A stretch of 46,273 nt of DNA. Source: Amphimedon queenslandica. Taxonomy: Eukaryota; Porifera; Demospongiae; Haplosclerida; Niphatidae. Below the pieces are notes generated by a model that saw only the letters and a list, made by a program, of their open reading frames with translations, ran no database searches and was not told where the DNA came from. Position 1 is the stretch's first letter. Every line of letters begins with the position of its first letter. This document shows positions 1 to 9,026 of the stretch, piece by piece. The DNA is taken from contig NW_003546685.1 of assembly GCF_000090795.2 (NCBI RefSeq), positions 19,989 to 66,261 on the forward strand. The letters run 5' to 3'. A program made the translations under genes and the position numbers.

Positions 1-326
1 CTCGAGAACGTCTAAACTTCTCTCACCAATTTGACTAACCACATCAACAATTGCCTCAAAGAATGCTATATGGAGCTCCCAATTACTCTAATGGGTGTGG
101 TAATTAATGGGCAGGTCCCTTGCTAAATGGGTGTGGCTTACTTTGTCATTCAGAAATGTGATCATGTGCGATAGTATAACCTCTTTAGCTAGGGATTGAA
201 GGGTAAAATTTTTGTAGATTTTCATATTTATTTTAAAGTGATAGTCTTACCTTTTTGAGCTCCAAAGAAAGTGCATAACTTCCCAGCACTGTGGGTTAGG
301 AATGCTCTCTTAACATTTGAATCCTA

Positions 327-396
<70 letters not shown>

Positions 397-1180
397 TTTT
401 GTTGATACATAAATATCTATAATAGTTATTATTATTAAGTTTGTCACTTTGTCTATACATGTACATTGTACATACATGTAGCTACCACATCTCTCTCTCC
501 TCTATCATACACTTACATTGTCACTGAGTAGATGTACTACAATTGATTGAAATGTTTCATGTAACTGATGCAACTCATTATCATAAGTACCATATATCTG
601 ATGAAAGAAAACAAACAAACAAACAAATAAATAATGGTAATTTGTCATTACTTGATATTGTACGCCTGATGGTTCATCCCCAGCTGCCTCCTGATTCATC
701 TGGAGTTGAGCTAATTCTAAAAACCTGTTACCATTAACAGAAACTTAATAACTAGCCACACCCACACAATTAATTAGCATACCTGTGTGAACTAAGAGCC
801 AATTCAGCAACTGATTCAGCTAATGCAACTCTCACTTGAACATCAATGTCTTTAGGAACCATCAACTATTAATAAATGATTATTAAAACCAGCTAACATT
901 ACTAATTAATAATTTACAATAACTGGTAGTATGTATTCAGGAAACAAGTTGAAATCACTAAAAATGAAAAAAAATAAATAAATACATGTACTTATTAGTA
1001 TTGTCTTACCTCCTGGGTACTTTCCTTATTACACTCAAACAAAACGAGAGAGTTCTGATAGCTTCAGCTCTTACTGATGGCCATTTGTCTTTAATAAGAA
1101 GATGCTGAGAAGGAAAGAGAAGAAATACATGTACATGTACAATTGTACGTCAATAAAAGGAGAGAATTAGAAGAGCATAA

Positions 1181-1269
<89 letters not shown>

Positions 1270-2868
1270 AGAGAGAAAGAGAGTGGAAGTACATTGTACA
1301 TGTATCTTACAAGGAAAGGTACTATTCTCTCCAGTATGCTACAGTCACTGACATAGTTAGCTATTGTCCTCATCATTTCTATTGCTTGAAGCTTAGAACC
1401 GGCAAACTAGCAAATAAACAAACAAACAAATAAATAAATAAATAAATAATGTATTATACATGTACCTGAGCTACTCTTAAATTTGACGTAATGGCCGACA
1501 GAACAATAACAAGAACATCTAAAAGAGAGAGAAGACATTACATGTTACAGTAGCACTGAATGTTATGGAAGATAGGAGGTACATATGTATTTACATGTAA
1601 TTCACTTGATTTAATTTTCATAATTATCATCTATGCATAATGGTAAAATATACGTGACACCAATACATGTACATGTATATCAATGCCCATACCTCCATAA
1701 CCAGTTTCCCTGTCCTGTTTGGTACTATTTAGAAACAGGTTAGCCAGTATAGCTTCAATATCACCATACAGTCTAATAATAATGATGAAAATTATAAATA
1801 TTATTATTATTATTTTAATATACTTTTTAATGCATTGGTCAGGAGTGAGTTGTGTTGCTGTCGTAAATGATTTGAAATAATCGTGTAAGAAAGTGTAAAA
1901 ATACTCCGGGAAAACAAGACCTGAGAGAAAGAGAAAAAAATATAATTAAGCTGGGTTCAAAATATTCTCATTGTAACTAGAAAGACTAAATGGATGTACA
2001 TGTACATGTACACATATAAGGCAATGTTATAATACTAGAATAGAACTCTGGTCTATTTCTGCTTAATCCCTTACCTTTAAACATGGTTAGATATTGTTCT
2101 GGTCTCCTTCTATCAGATGCTTTGAACTGAATCATGTGACGTACCATTTTCTATCATGTGAGATTCACATGACAAAAAATAATATTAATAATAACAATAA
2201 ATAATAATAATAATAATAATAATAACAATGATTTACTTTTATGTATTTATCAGTTATTTTCTTAAGGAGTGGTTCAGGGGAGAACTCTTTCTGACAATAA
2301 TCAAGCAACTCGCTTAAATTGAATATCAATTGTCCGTCGAGAAATAACTCAGCTGTAACGCAACTAAAATATTTTTAAAAATACATGCACATCACACCGG
2401 TACACTTCTAAAATTATATCACAAAAACATCACTTTCAAAAATATCTCTCTTCTCATTTTTGCCAAAATTTGGCCCAAAACCATGTACTACTATAGTACA
2501 GGGACTTTGGCTCAATTTTTGAGTAACTTTAAAATTCGTTCTCTCTCTCTTTTCGTTACCCTAGTGAGAATATGTCCATTTCATAAGTGAGTGGTTTGTT
2601 CCTTTGAAATGAGTCACTGGCTGAACTACTCTGGGAGTAACTGGAGGCGTGTACAAACCTTTATTAATTAATAATGGAATGTAATTACAATTTTAATAAT
2701 TTTTGTACCTTTCTGGAGCTACGTAGCAGTTTCTCCTTCGAGATGTGTCAAAAAAGAAAGTATAATCAGCTGGATTATCCTGGAGAAAGAGAGAGAGAGA
2801 CAGAGACAGAGACAGAGGGAGAGAGGGAGGGAGAGAGAGAGAGAGAGGGAGAGAGAGAGAGAGAGAGG

Positions 2869-2901
<33 letters not shown>

Positions 2902-4593
2902 GGAGAGAGAGAGAGAGAGAGGAAGGGAGAAAGGGAGGGAGAAAGAGAGAGAGAGAGGTGATAATTACATGACCAACTTTTCTTACAGCTGGTAGCAATG
3001 TCGGCTTGAAGCTAGCAAAATCAGTCAAGAAGACCCTAAGATAATAATTCCAATAATTAATTAAAATAATTACAGGGGCTTACCATCCCCATCCGGTTAA
3101 CAAAACATTCTCAGTTTTCAAGTCGCCATGATACACCTATTACTTAATTAATTAATTTTTAATCAATTGGACCACACCCACTTTCTTTTCATGGCATCCC
3201 TCCAGTGCTTTTAGCAATTGAAAGACGATCCATTTCTTTTCAATGTTGTTCAAATATGGTCTGGTGCTGTAAATTTTTTGGGTGGCCAGACAAAATTATG
3301 AATGTAAATGTAGTTAAAAATTTACCTGATTCTGTCATAGAGATTGTACTGTACATGTTGCCTAACCAGAAATGCTGCTTTATCAGAGTCCTATACAATA
3401 TACAATAAATACTATTATCACAATTTTTATTACATTTTCTGATACATATTGATGTACTTATGCTGTATAGAAAGTTTGAGCTGATTCCGACTTTAATTTT
3501 TCAAGTTATGGCCATTTTTAAAAATGAGGCAAAATCTGAAAAATACCCAAGGCTATAGCCCATGGTTTTTTTCAAAAAATGGCTCCGAAATCACCCCAAA
3601 TTTTTATTACATTTTCTAAAACATTTTGATGGACTAATGCTGTGTAGAAAGTTTGAGCTGATTCTGACTTTAATTTTTTTAGTTATAGCCATTTTAAGAA
3701 AACGCCAAAAATCTGAAAAACACCCAAGGCTATAGCCCATGATTTTTTCAAAAAATGGCTCCGAAATCACCCCCAATTTTTATTACATTTTCTGATACAT
3801 ATTGATGTACTTATGCTGTGTAGAAAGTTTGAGCTGATTCTGACTTTAATTTTTTGAGTTACAGCCATTTTAAGAAAATGCCAAAAATCTGAAAAACACC
3901 CAAGGCTATAGCCCATGGTTCTTTCCAAAAAATGGCTCCGAAATCACCCTCAATTTTTATTATATTTTCTGATACAAATTGATGTGCTTATGTTGTGTAG
4001 CAAGTTTGAGCTGATTCTGACTTCAATTTTTCGAGTTACAACCATTTTAAAAATATAAAAAATTTCTGAAAAATACCCAAGGCTATAGTTGGCTCTGAAA
4101 ATCCAAAATCCTCCCAAATTTTTATTATTACTAAACAACATAAGAACATATAATTTTCCTTACCCAAAAGTTTTGATACGGTAAGACGTTAGCAATGAAA
4201 CGTAGCCTCATATTAATATCTAACAAATAAATCAGACACTCATTAAGCTAACAACACAATACAATTCCTACTCACCATGGAGCCTCTTCTCGTACATCTG
4301 GAGCTGAACGGATGAATCAATCTTTGGAAATATCTTGACAACGACCTCCGTCCCATCACTATAAATACAGCGCTAATCGTCATAGTGCCCAATAACCTTA
4401 CTTACGTGTATTTCGAGCGAGCAACCTTCATGAAGCGAGTGCTACCCAAACTAAGAGGAGGAGTAAGGGGTGTGGTCACTGATCACTGTATGTATGCTTA
4501 CCTGACTGGTTTTCCAAAGTCTGGCAAGTCATGAAAGTAACTCTCCATTGGTAGGATCTGAGCAGGAGCTAAGGCTGTCAATTGGTTACCCAT
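1..4593 (-). CDS. PIK3R4: VPS15 / PI3-kinase regulatory subunit 4, 5' part (runs off left edge)
   Basis: VPS15 is the myristoylated pseudokinase scaffold of the class III PI3-kinase (VPS34) complex in autophagy and endosomal sorting. I read 24 exons totalling 592 codons: 4502-4593, 4406-4441, 4276-4358, 4164-4219, 3326-3390, 3182-3266, 3084-3136, 2987-3035, 2709-2779, 2560-2658, 2237-2363, 2075-2150, 1824-1920, 1693-1772, 1466-1518, 1311-1391, 1010-1104, 924-957, 783-865, 652-724, 517-597, 251-323, 142-188, 1-87. The start gives [10 protein letters not shown], with Gly2 and Thr6 fitting N-myristoylation; an upstream in-frame Met (4680) lacks this. Kinase landmarks are the VVVKIF lysine, HGDLKTEN catalytic loop, LTDFASFKP in place of DFG, and [18 protein letters not shown]-type helices follow ([28 protein letters not shown]). 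The remaining HEAT and the WD40 domain lie beyond the window. Several introns are pure simple repeat or satellite. Identity is very secure; single exon ends may be off by a few bases. Confidence 0.95.
300..400. repeat. (AAT)n microsatellite in VPS15 intron
   Basis: A run of perfect AAT/ATT trinucleotides occupies about 332-394 between two VPS15 exons. Similar AAT runs occur at about 2170-2226, 6797-6845, 8080-8110 and 40957-40991. They give spurious poly-Asn or poly-Ile reading frames and are not coding. Confidence 0.9.
1186..1282. repeat. (GA)n microsatellite in VPS15 intron
   Basis: About 95 bp of nearly perfect GA dinucleotide lies in the intron between the exons at 1010-1104 and 1311-1391. 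Read as minus strand it is a CT tract close to the splice acceptor side, so it may act as an extended polypyrimidine tract. Arg-Glu and Ser-Leu frames here are artefacts. Confidence 0.9.
2430..2548. repeat. Partial family-B satellite unit (inverted)
   Basis: This intronic stretch carries the family-B signature in reverse orientation: the CTATAGTACAGGGAC half palindrome followed by the complement of the GCTCAAAAATTGAG block, with a GCCAAAATTTGG segment. It is a single degraded unit, unlike the tandem arrays at 19480-20135 and 30480-30880. Confidence 0.7.
2786..2958. repeat. GA-rich simple repeat filling a VPS15 intron
   Basis: GA, GGGA and AGAC units fill almost the entire 207-bp intron between exons 2709-2779 and 2987-3035. 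In gene sense this intron is a continuous polypyrimidine run ending at the acceptor of the exon that encodes [16 protein letters not shown]. Confidence 0.9.
3420..4130. repeat. Family-A satellite array (about 177-bp unit), intronic
   Basis: The 773-bp VPS15 intron is almost entirely a tandem array. The marker GGCTCCGAAATCACCC occurs at 3581, 3757 and 3934, giving periods of 176 and 177 bp, with partial units either side. Each unit contains a TTTCTGATACATATTGATG segment, GTGTAGAAAGTTTGAGCTGA, a GGCCATTTT block and CCCAAGGCTATAGCCCATGG. Minus-strand frames of about 60 aa arise because 177 is a multiple of three; indels between copies break them. The same family fills the intron at 43090-44530. 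Confidence 0.9.
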
Positions 4594-4764
4594 ATCTCTT
4601 ATACTTCTTGATTTTCTTCTCGAGTCAGGATTTCTTTGCAACGTGAGGTACCACGCCCATTTATAATTAATATCAGCCACGCCCTTTTTAAATTGTGAGC
4701 CACACCTCCAGTTAGTTGATTATAAACAGTAGTTCTATCAATTCTTTCTTCTCTTTTCTTTAGT
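4594..4764. promoter_or_regulatory. Divergent VPS15/KYAT3 promoter region
   Basis: Only 171 bp separate the start codons of VPS15 (minus, 4593) and the KYAT3-like gene (plus, 4765), so core promoters must sit here or in the 5' UTRs. It holds two CCACGCCC elements (near 4650 and 4679) and a CCACACCTCC (near 4701), a KLF/SP-like motif that recurs in this window. No TATA box at a fixed distance is evident. A T/C-rich stretch just precedes the KYAT3 start. Confidence 0.6.
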
Positions 4765-6795
4765 ATGATCGTGTCTAGAGGTCTATCTGCTTCATTATTT
4801 CGTCACAGGTTACTATTAAGCAAGAGAAACATTGTCACTAGTGTGGGAGCAATGGCATCTACTGGAAAAAATAAAGTAGCTCAGAAATTATTAGTTCTTT
4901 TGTGTTATTGGTTTAATTTAGACAGCAGAGAGAACAAAAGGCTTCGAAACTAACCTGTGGTAAGAGAAATGTTTAGTGGTAGCTGTAGTTTTGGCTTTGA
5001 TCCTAATACTGTTACTATTGAAAGTTTTCTATTATTAATATTACATTCTCTTAGGGTGGAATATGCTGCTTTAGCTATAGAGAGTAAAGCGATCAATCTT
5101 GGGCAGGTAACAAACATATAACTTAAGAGAGTATCTTGAATATAGCAATGAAAAGTCACTGTATGATTAGTTCATTAGTGTTATTATTATTATTATTATT
5201 AGGGGTTTCCTGATTTTAGTCCTCCACAATTTGTGATTGATGCTTTGGTTGAAAGTTCAAAGACAACAATGCTACACCAATACACTCGTGGACCTGTAAG
5301 CATTATAGCAAATATTGTAGCACAGTAAATGAGCTTCATTTAATGATTAATGATAGGGACATCCCCGCCTAGTGAAGGCGCTAGCTGCAATGTACTCTAA
5401 ACTCTACGGAAGAGAAATCAATCCAATGACAGAAGTATTAATATTAATAATAATTTTAACAACATTAATTTTAACAAGAAGTCATAATAATAATAATATT
5501 GTTTTAATAATGATAATTCTTAGGTAGTTACAGCTGTTGGCGCTTATACTTCGCTGTATCAATCAATTCAAGGACATGTTAACGAAGGAGATGAGGTATA
5601 CTTTTACGTTTCGTATAATTTTTGCTAGTTGTGACATGAAACAATTGCTTAACACATCAGGAAATTCATTTGTTTTTACAATTGTTCTTATTAAACTCTT
5701 GATTAAAATTGTTAGTGCAATAGTTCCCCAAGATTGTTATTGTAAGGGTTCCTAAAATTTTGCTAAGGCTCTCTAAGTGCAATAGCTCCCAAGATTGTAT
5801 TGCAAGGGTTCCTAAAATTTTGCCAAGGTTCTATCTACTAAGAGTCTCAAGTGATTAAAATTGTTAGTGCAATAGTTCACCAGAATTGTTATTCCAAGGG
5901 TTCCTAAAATTTTGGTAAGGTCTTATAACTCTACAGAAACTCTGAAATCATTCTTTTAAAGTATAAAATGTATGCATGTGGAAATATGTATAATTGTGAT
6001 TATTGTTTAAATATTTAATTTAAAATTTTGAGATGGGGGACGCGCGAACGCAGTCCCCCCCTACCAAAAATTGCGCACCCGAGTCTCCCACGTTTGGGGA
6101 GATCGCACACTTCAGCCCAGCTGAGTGCAATGCCAAGCCTCCATGTGAAGGAACCGCCTTATTGATCACGGTATCCTCTGTGCCAGGTAAGTTAACATTC
6201 TCATGGCAAGCCTCTGGTTTATATAGCAATATTTTGTAAAGGGCTATTGTGGGTCGCACTCAAAACGCACATGAATATCATTATAGGCTCGTGAATATCA
6301 TTAGAAGCTCGTGAATCTCATTAACAACTTCCTGTCTGTCTCTCACTATGTAGGTCATTCTGGTTGAGCCTTTCTTTGACTGCTACAATCCCATGGTTTG
6401 TATGGCAGGTGGCAAGCCAGTTTTTGTGCCTCTAAGACCATCTGCAAGTGCTGTAAGCAAGCCAGCAAGTAAAGAATTATTATAATTATTATTTTAAAAT
6501 AGGACAAAGGAGAAGGTCGATATCCACTCACTTCCAGTGGCTGGGCACTAGATATGGATGAGCTGAAGAGTGCCTTTTCTCCAAAAACGAAAGCCATTAT
6601 TATCAATAATCCTAACAACCCAACAGGAAAAGTTAGCATAATTACAGCATGTAAACATAAATGCCTTTACATTTAGAATGCAAATTAGTATACATGCAGA
6701 AAGCATATTACATTAATAGCAATAATTATTCTATAAATACTAATTTTATCTTACCATAACTTACATGTATGCCTCTGTAATTATGTATTATTGAA

Positions 6796-6845
<50 letters not shown>

Positions 6846-8079
6846 GATATTTAATAATAATTATTATTATAATAGTACTCAGTATTGGGCCTATTATCTT
6901 TAAGGTATTCACAAGATCAGAGCTAGGAGCAATAGCTGAGCTGTGTATCAGTAATGATGTGATCTGTATAAGTGATGAAGTGTACGAGTGGCTGATATAC
7001 CCTGGGAAAGAGCATGTACGCATTGCCACTTTACCAGGAATGTGGGAGAGGACCATTACTGTGGGCAGTGCAGGGAAGACATTTAGTGCAACTGGATGGA
7101 AGGTGAATATAATTAATTGCCTATTACTAGTGATTCGCTGATTGCTTTTCTCTCTCTCTCTCTCTTAGCTTGGTTGGAGTGTTGGGCCTGCCCCTTTAAT
7201 TAAGAATATGATGACAATTAATAGTAATACGGCATACACTAATCCCACTCCAATTCAGGTTAGTAATGGGCTATCAATAAAGGTTATTAATTACAGGGTA
7301 ATTATAAATACCACACACATTCATATACTGCATACATTATAAACAATATATTTAGCATTTAGCAACAAATTTATTTTTATTTTGTAATTAAAGAGGCATT
7401 TTATTTTGTAAGCCTTTATTTCTTTGTTACTAGGAAGCAGTAGCTATTGGGATAGAGACTGAGATGGCGAGACTAGGAGAGGAAGGAAGCTACTTCAAAG
7501 AGCTGCCGTCTTTATTGCTAAAGAAACGAGATAGGATGATTCAAGTTTTGAAAGAAGTTGGTCTTACACCCATTGTACCAGAAGGAGGATACTTCCTTTT
7601 AGCAGATACAGCAAATCTTGGTAAATTTGATATAATAATTGTGCAACAGTATTCTATTTTATTCATGTTGCTGTACATTCATTTTATCATATTTATAATA
7701 ATAATAATTGGTTTTCTCTTTTTTATTTAATAATTATTACAGGAATAAAATTTGATGAATCCACTGGCTCTGAACCATACGACGTACAGTTTGCAAAGTG
7801 GATGACAAAAGAAAAGGTTACAATTAAAATCAATTATTGTTTGTATCTTCTTATCATTATAGCGTATTGCAGCTATACCACCATCTTACTTCTTTTCACC
7901 GGAGCACAGATACATCAGTGATGGGCTGATCCGATTCTGCTTTTGCAAAGTAATGTGTTATACATTTTGCTTTTGTGCTGTAAAGTTCATTAATAATAAT
8001 AATCTCTAACCTATCCTACATTTGTATTTTTGTCAATACGTAATAATATTGTTATGGTTAAAAATAATAAAATAAATAA

Positions 8080-8110
<31 letters not shown>

Positions 8111-8205
8111 GTAAAGTGATGATTCATTGATTTTTGTAGGAGGACTCAACTTTAGAAGCTGCTTACGACGCCTTCAGAAAGTGGGCTGCTGAAAGAAGAA
8201 ATTAA
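4765..8205 (+). CDS. KYAT3: Kynurenine--oxoglutarate transaminase 3-like (PLP aminotransferase)
   Basis: A fold-type I PLP enzyme that transaminates kynurenine to kynurenic acid and may act as a cysteine-S-conjugate lyase. There are 14 exons coding 457 aa: 4765-4875, 4922-4959, 5055-5106, 5203-5295, 5357-5434, 5524-5595, 6354-6452, 6503-6631, 6905-7102, 7169-7258, 7434-7620, 7743-7816, 7863-7949, 8140-8205. Motifs in order: [65 protein letters not shown] with the Schiff-base lysine of the GK/TGWK region, [11 protein letters not shown], and [16 protein letters not shown]. Length and motifs match vertebrate KYAT3. The first 29 residues are Arg/Ser/Leu-rich without acids, like a mitochondrial presequence; an internal Met at 4852 could start a cytosolic form. 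Introns of 46 bp occur twice. Intron 6 hosts a U1 snRNA gene on the other strand. KYAT1 is the main alternative name. Confidence 0.93.
5701..5925. repeat. Imperfect three-copy direct repeat in KYAT3 intron 6
   Basis: The block AGTGCAATAG followed by AAGGGTTCCTAAAATTTTG occurs three times, starting near 5714, 5775 and 5867. Spacing is irregular (about 61 and 92 bp). It is non-coding. Confidence 0.75.
6035..6194 (-). ncRNA. U1: U1 spliceosomal snRNA, copy 1 (inside KYAT3 intron 6)
   Basis: Read on the minus strand this 160-nt stretch has the whole U1 plan. The 5' end is UAACUUACCUGG, carrying the 5' splice-site recognition sequence ACUUACCUG. Stem-loop I has GAUCAAUAAG in place of the usual U1-70K loop GAUCACGAAG. 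Stem-loop II has the U1A-type loop AUUGCACUCA. Stem-loop III is UCUCCC/GGGAGA, followed by the Sm site AAUUUUUGG. The terminal stem-loop IV has a UGCGUUCGCGC core closed by G-runs and C-runs. Human U1 is 164 nt. The gene is antisense to KYAT3 and has its own promoter-like elements upstream (6218-6257). It may be functional or a diverged variant; the loop I changes are the main reason for doubt. Confidence 0.88.
6218..6257 (-). promoter_or_regulatory. Candidate TATA and PSE of U1 copy 1
   Basis: In U1 orientation a TATATAAA element lies at about -24 to -31 (6218-6225) and GCGACCCACAATAGCC at about -48 to -63 (6242-6257). U1 copy 2 has near-identical blocks at the same distances. By position they fit the proximal sequence element and a TATA-like box of snRNA genes. 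The motif itself is read from two copies only. Confidence 0.65.
6262..6330. repeat. Short tandem repeat (about 21 bp, 3 copies)
   Basis: GCTCGTGAATATCATTA-type units recur about every 21 bp between 6270 and 6325, just before KYAT3 exon 7 and upstream of U1 copy 1. No coding role is seen. Confidence 0.65.
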
Positions 8206-8410
8206 TATTAAAGTGGGCAGCTGAATGAAGAAAATAGAAATTAATTAATTAATATTATTTATTATAATTATCTACTTAATTTTTTTGAAGTAACCAACTT
8301 CTCTTTCAGTTTTTTGATATAGTTTTAGTATTCTCTTCATAAATGCTGGTGCTGTAATAATGTAACTTTATTATGTGTAATTATTGTTTAATTGTTAGGT
8401 GAAACAGAAA

Positions 8411-8566
8411 GGGGGCGCGCGAACGCAGCCCCCTCCTACCAAAAATTATGCGTCCGAGTTTCCCGTTTGGGAAATCGCAGGGTTCAGCCCGACGGTGTGC
8501 AATGCCAGGCCTCCACCTGGGGGCACCGCCTTCGGGATCACGGTGACCCCCACGCCAAGTAAGTTA
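8411..8566 (-). ncRNA. U1: U1 spliceosomal snRNA, copy 2 (downstream of KYAT3)
   Basis: On the minus strand this has the U1 architecture. The 5' end UAACUUACUUGG has U where canonical U1 has C9. Loop I is GAUCCCGAAG and loop II AUUGCACACC. Stem III is UUUCCC/GGGAAA with a shortened loop, followed by the Sm site AAUUUUUGG. Stem-loop IV is GGGGGC-UGCGUUCGCGC-GCCCCC. Relative to copy 1, stem III (U-A versus C-G) and stem IV (G-C versus A-U) differ by paired, compensatory changes, so both have been held by RNA-structure selection. Loop I is closer to canonical than in copy 1, but the splice-site-pairing 5' end is altered. It is about 156 nt, plus perhaps three more at the 3' end. Confidence 0.88.
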
Positions 8567-8590
8567 GAGAATGACGTACAGCTTCTTTGC

Positions 8591-8630
8591 TTATAAAGAG
8601 AAAAAAAGGAAAAGGCAATTGTGGGTTCGC
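8591..8630 (-). promoter_or_regulatory. Candidate TATA and PSE of U1 copy 2
   Basis: In U1 orientation CTTTATAA lies at about -25 to -32 (8591-8598) and GCGAACCCACAATTGCC at about -48 to -64 (8614-8630). Both match copy 1 in sequence type and distance although the surrounding DNA differs. A perfect CRE palindrome TGACGTCA at 8674-8681, about 108 bp upstream of the U1 5' end, could be a distal element. Confidence 0.65.
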
Positions 8631-8693
8631 CTAGTCAGCACTATGAATACAATTACATCTCTTTGATCTTCTATGACGTCAGCTAATAATGAC

Positions 8694-8807
8694 GTGACGT
8701 TTGTCGCTTTTGTGGCATGGCAGCCTCTGGTCAAGAAAAGACTTACTCTATCAGCTCCTACTTGCTGATTTGAATATCTAGGCTGCTGTGTACAAGTTCT
8801 CCATCTG
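8694..8807 (-). pseudogene. Relic of an alpha-L-fucosidase last exon
   Basis: Three blocks of the last fucosidase exon appear in the right order but compressed and mutated: GTGACGTTTGTC (8694-8705), ATCAGCTCCTA (8750-8760), and TAGGCTGCTGTGTACAAG followed by TTCTCCATCTG (8779-8807). The intact copies at 10551-10744, 13247 and 16049 have the same order across 194 bp. No open frame remains and no other fucosidase exon is found nearby. This suggests the fucosidase array once extended past the alpha-galactosidase gene, or that a fragment was copied here. Confidence 0.55.
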
Positions 8808-9026
8808 CAAAACACTGGGTTTGACCACAGAATTTAAAACTCAAACTGCTCAAGAGTATTCAGTCATCTATATTATCTCACCCTACATATCGACTTACAG
8901 CATCTCATACCAATTTGGTCTACTAATAGCATTCATTTCTTGTCTATATTGATTGCAACAAGGTAGCATAGCATTTTACAACTCAGCAGCATAATTAAAT
9001 GCACTATAGCTGCCTATAGTCAAAAA

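Larger units (their letters stand above)
8206..9026. other. Intergenic: KYAT3 to alpha-galactosidase
   Basis: Apart from U1 copy 2 with its promoter and a decayed fucosidase exon (8694-8807), I see no gene here. The stretch 8206-8400 is AT-rich 3' flank of KYAT3. The stretch 8820-9026 is the 3' flank of the alpha-galactosidase, without an identifiable feature. Confidence 0.6.

Noticed and set aside
1091..1433. Arg-Glu and Ser-Leu repeat open frames
   Set aside because: They are translations of a (GA)n microsatellite inside a VPS15 intron; real exons flank it on the minus strand.
2674..3028. Glu/Arg-rich plus frame and Leu/Ser-rich minus frame
   Set aside because: GA-rich simple repeat. Only the ends of the minus frame (DNPADY... 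and ...TDFASFKP) are true VPS15 exons, with the repeat as intron between them.
6033..6239. 68-residue plus-strand frame similar to one at 8399-8596
   Set aside because: The similarity of the two putative peptides is explained by the opposite strand encoding two U1 snRNAs; indels between them and conserved RNA stems argue against protein.
5701..6330. Additional KYAT3 exon in the long intron 6
   Set aside because: Exons at 5524-5595 and 6354-6452 join in phase to give the conserved [15 protein letters not shown]; the intron holds repeats and U1 only.
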